This document shows, piece by piece, positions 63,883-64,000 of a stretch of DNA of 64,000 nt. Source of the DNA: Henricia sp. BOLD:AAB3569 (lineage: Eukaryota > Echinodermata > Asteroidea > Spinulosida > Echinasteridae); assembly GCA_037783545.1 (NCBI GenBank), contig JBBELK010000550.1, positions 729,280 through 793,279 of the forward strand, in the 5' to 3' direction. Made by a program: the position numbers and the translations under genes. How positions within the stretch are numbered: position 1 is the stretch's first letter; each line of letters begins with the position of its first letter. Under the pieces are notes generated by a model. It worked only from the letters and a program-made list of their open reading frames with translations. It did no database searches and was not told the DNA's origin.

Positions 63883-64000
63883 GCAGTAAACATCATTGGT
63901 AATCTCGAAAACCAGAAATGTTCACAGATTTACGCCTAACTTACACAATATAAGTACAATGACTGTAGAAAAACGTCCCCTGAAATGGTTTTGTTTGAAG
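63883..64000 (-). mobile_element. CTTCGCCC element, reverse 3' end (runs off the window)
   Basis: AAAGGCAGTAAACATCATTGG followed by TCTCGAAAACCAGAAATG and CCTGAAATGGTTTTGTTTGA is the reverse of the tail of the 40995-41486 copy. Confidence 0.8.

Overview
This window is eukaryotic nuclear DNA, almost certainly from a marine invertebrate. Coding sequence is split into short exons (mostly 80-320 bases) with GT-AG introns, and the gaps are filled with foldback elements, tRNA-derived SINE pieces, truncated LINE fragments and long homopolymer runs. The protein families fit a bilaterian such as an echinoderm, hemichordate, amphioxus, mollusc or brachiopod. An echinoderm-like deuterostome is my best guess, but the sequence alone does not settle it.

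Four protein-coding loci can be supported. (1) At the left edge, minus strand (2434 down to 12, running off the window), is part of an EF-hand calcium-binding gene. Two tandem, same-length, phase 1-1 exons each carry an EF-hand pair, and a third likely exon follows. (2) From 18092 to 23575 (+) is a complete 5-exon gene for a ~240-residue type I membrane protein: signal peptide, two sushi (CCP) domains, transmembrane helix, short tail. (3) From 28773 to 49150 (+) is a 24-exon gene for a ~1285-residue type I membrane protein ordered signal peptide, NIDO, linker, AMOP, Cys-rich segment, VWD, two sushi domains, transmembrane helix and a basic, Tyr-containing tail. This is the architecture of insect Mesh and vertebrate SUSD2/MUC4-like proteins. 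All 23 splice junctions keep the reading frame. (4) From 53750 to 56968 (+) is a 3-exon gene of the actinoporin-like pore-forming family (~200 residues, no signal peptide). A near-copy of its 5' end and first exon lies at 61715, so a tandem paralogue probably starts there and continues past the window.

The two sushi membrane genes share the same order and intron phases at their 3' ends (1-1 sushi exons, a 1-to-0 transmembrane exon, a phase-0 tail). The small gene therefore looks like a relative of the 3' module of the Mesh-like gene.

Layout: 1-2.4 kb EF-hand gene; 2.5-18 kb gene-free and repeat-dense (LINE fragment, a near-perfect 362-base hairpin, a direct segmental duplication, a 580-base tandem duplication); 18-23.6 kb two-sushi gene; 23.6-28.7 kb repeats; 28.8-49.2 kb Mesh-like gene; 49.2-53.7 kb repeats; 53.7-57 kb actinoporin-like gene; 57-64 kb repeats with the start of a probable second actinoporin-like gene. 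No rRNA gene, CRISPR array or convincing functional tRNA gene was seen. The tRNA-like stretches look like SINE heads or decayed copies.

Many small elements fall into recurrent families, several apparently using TTAA or TA targets. One nested insertion at 56252-56397 shows a clean TTAA duplication inside another element.
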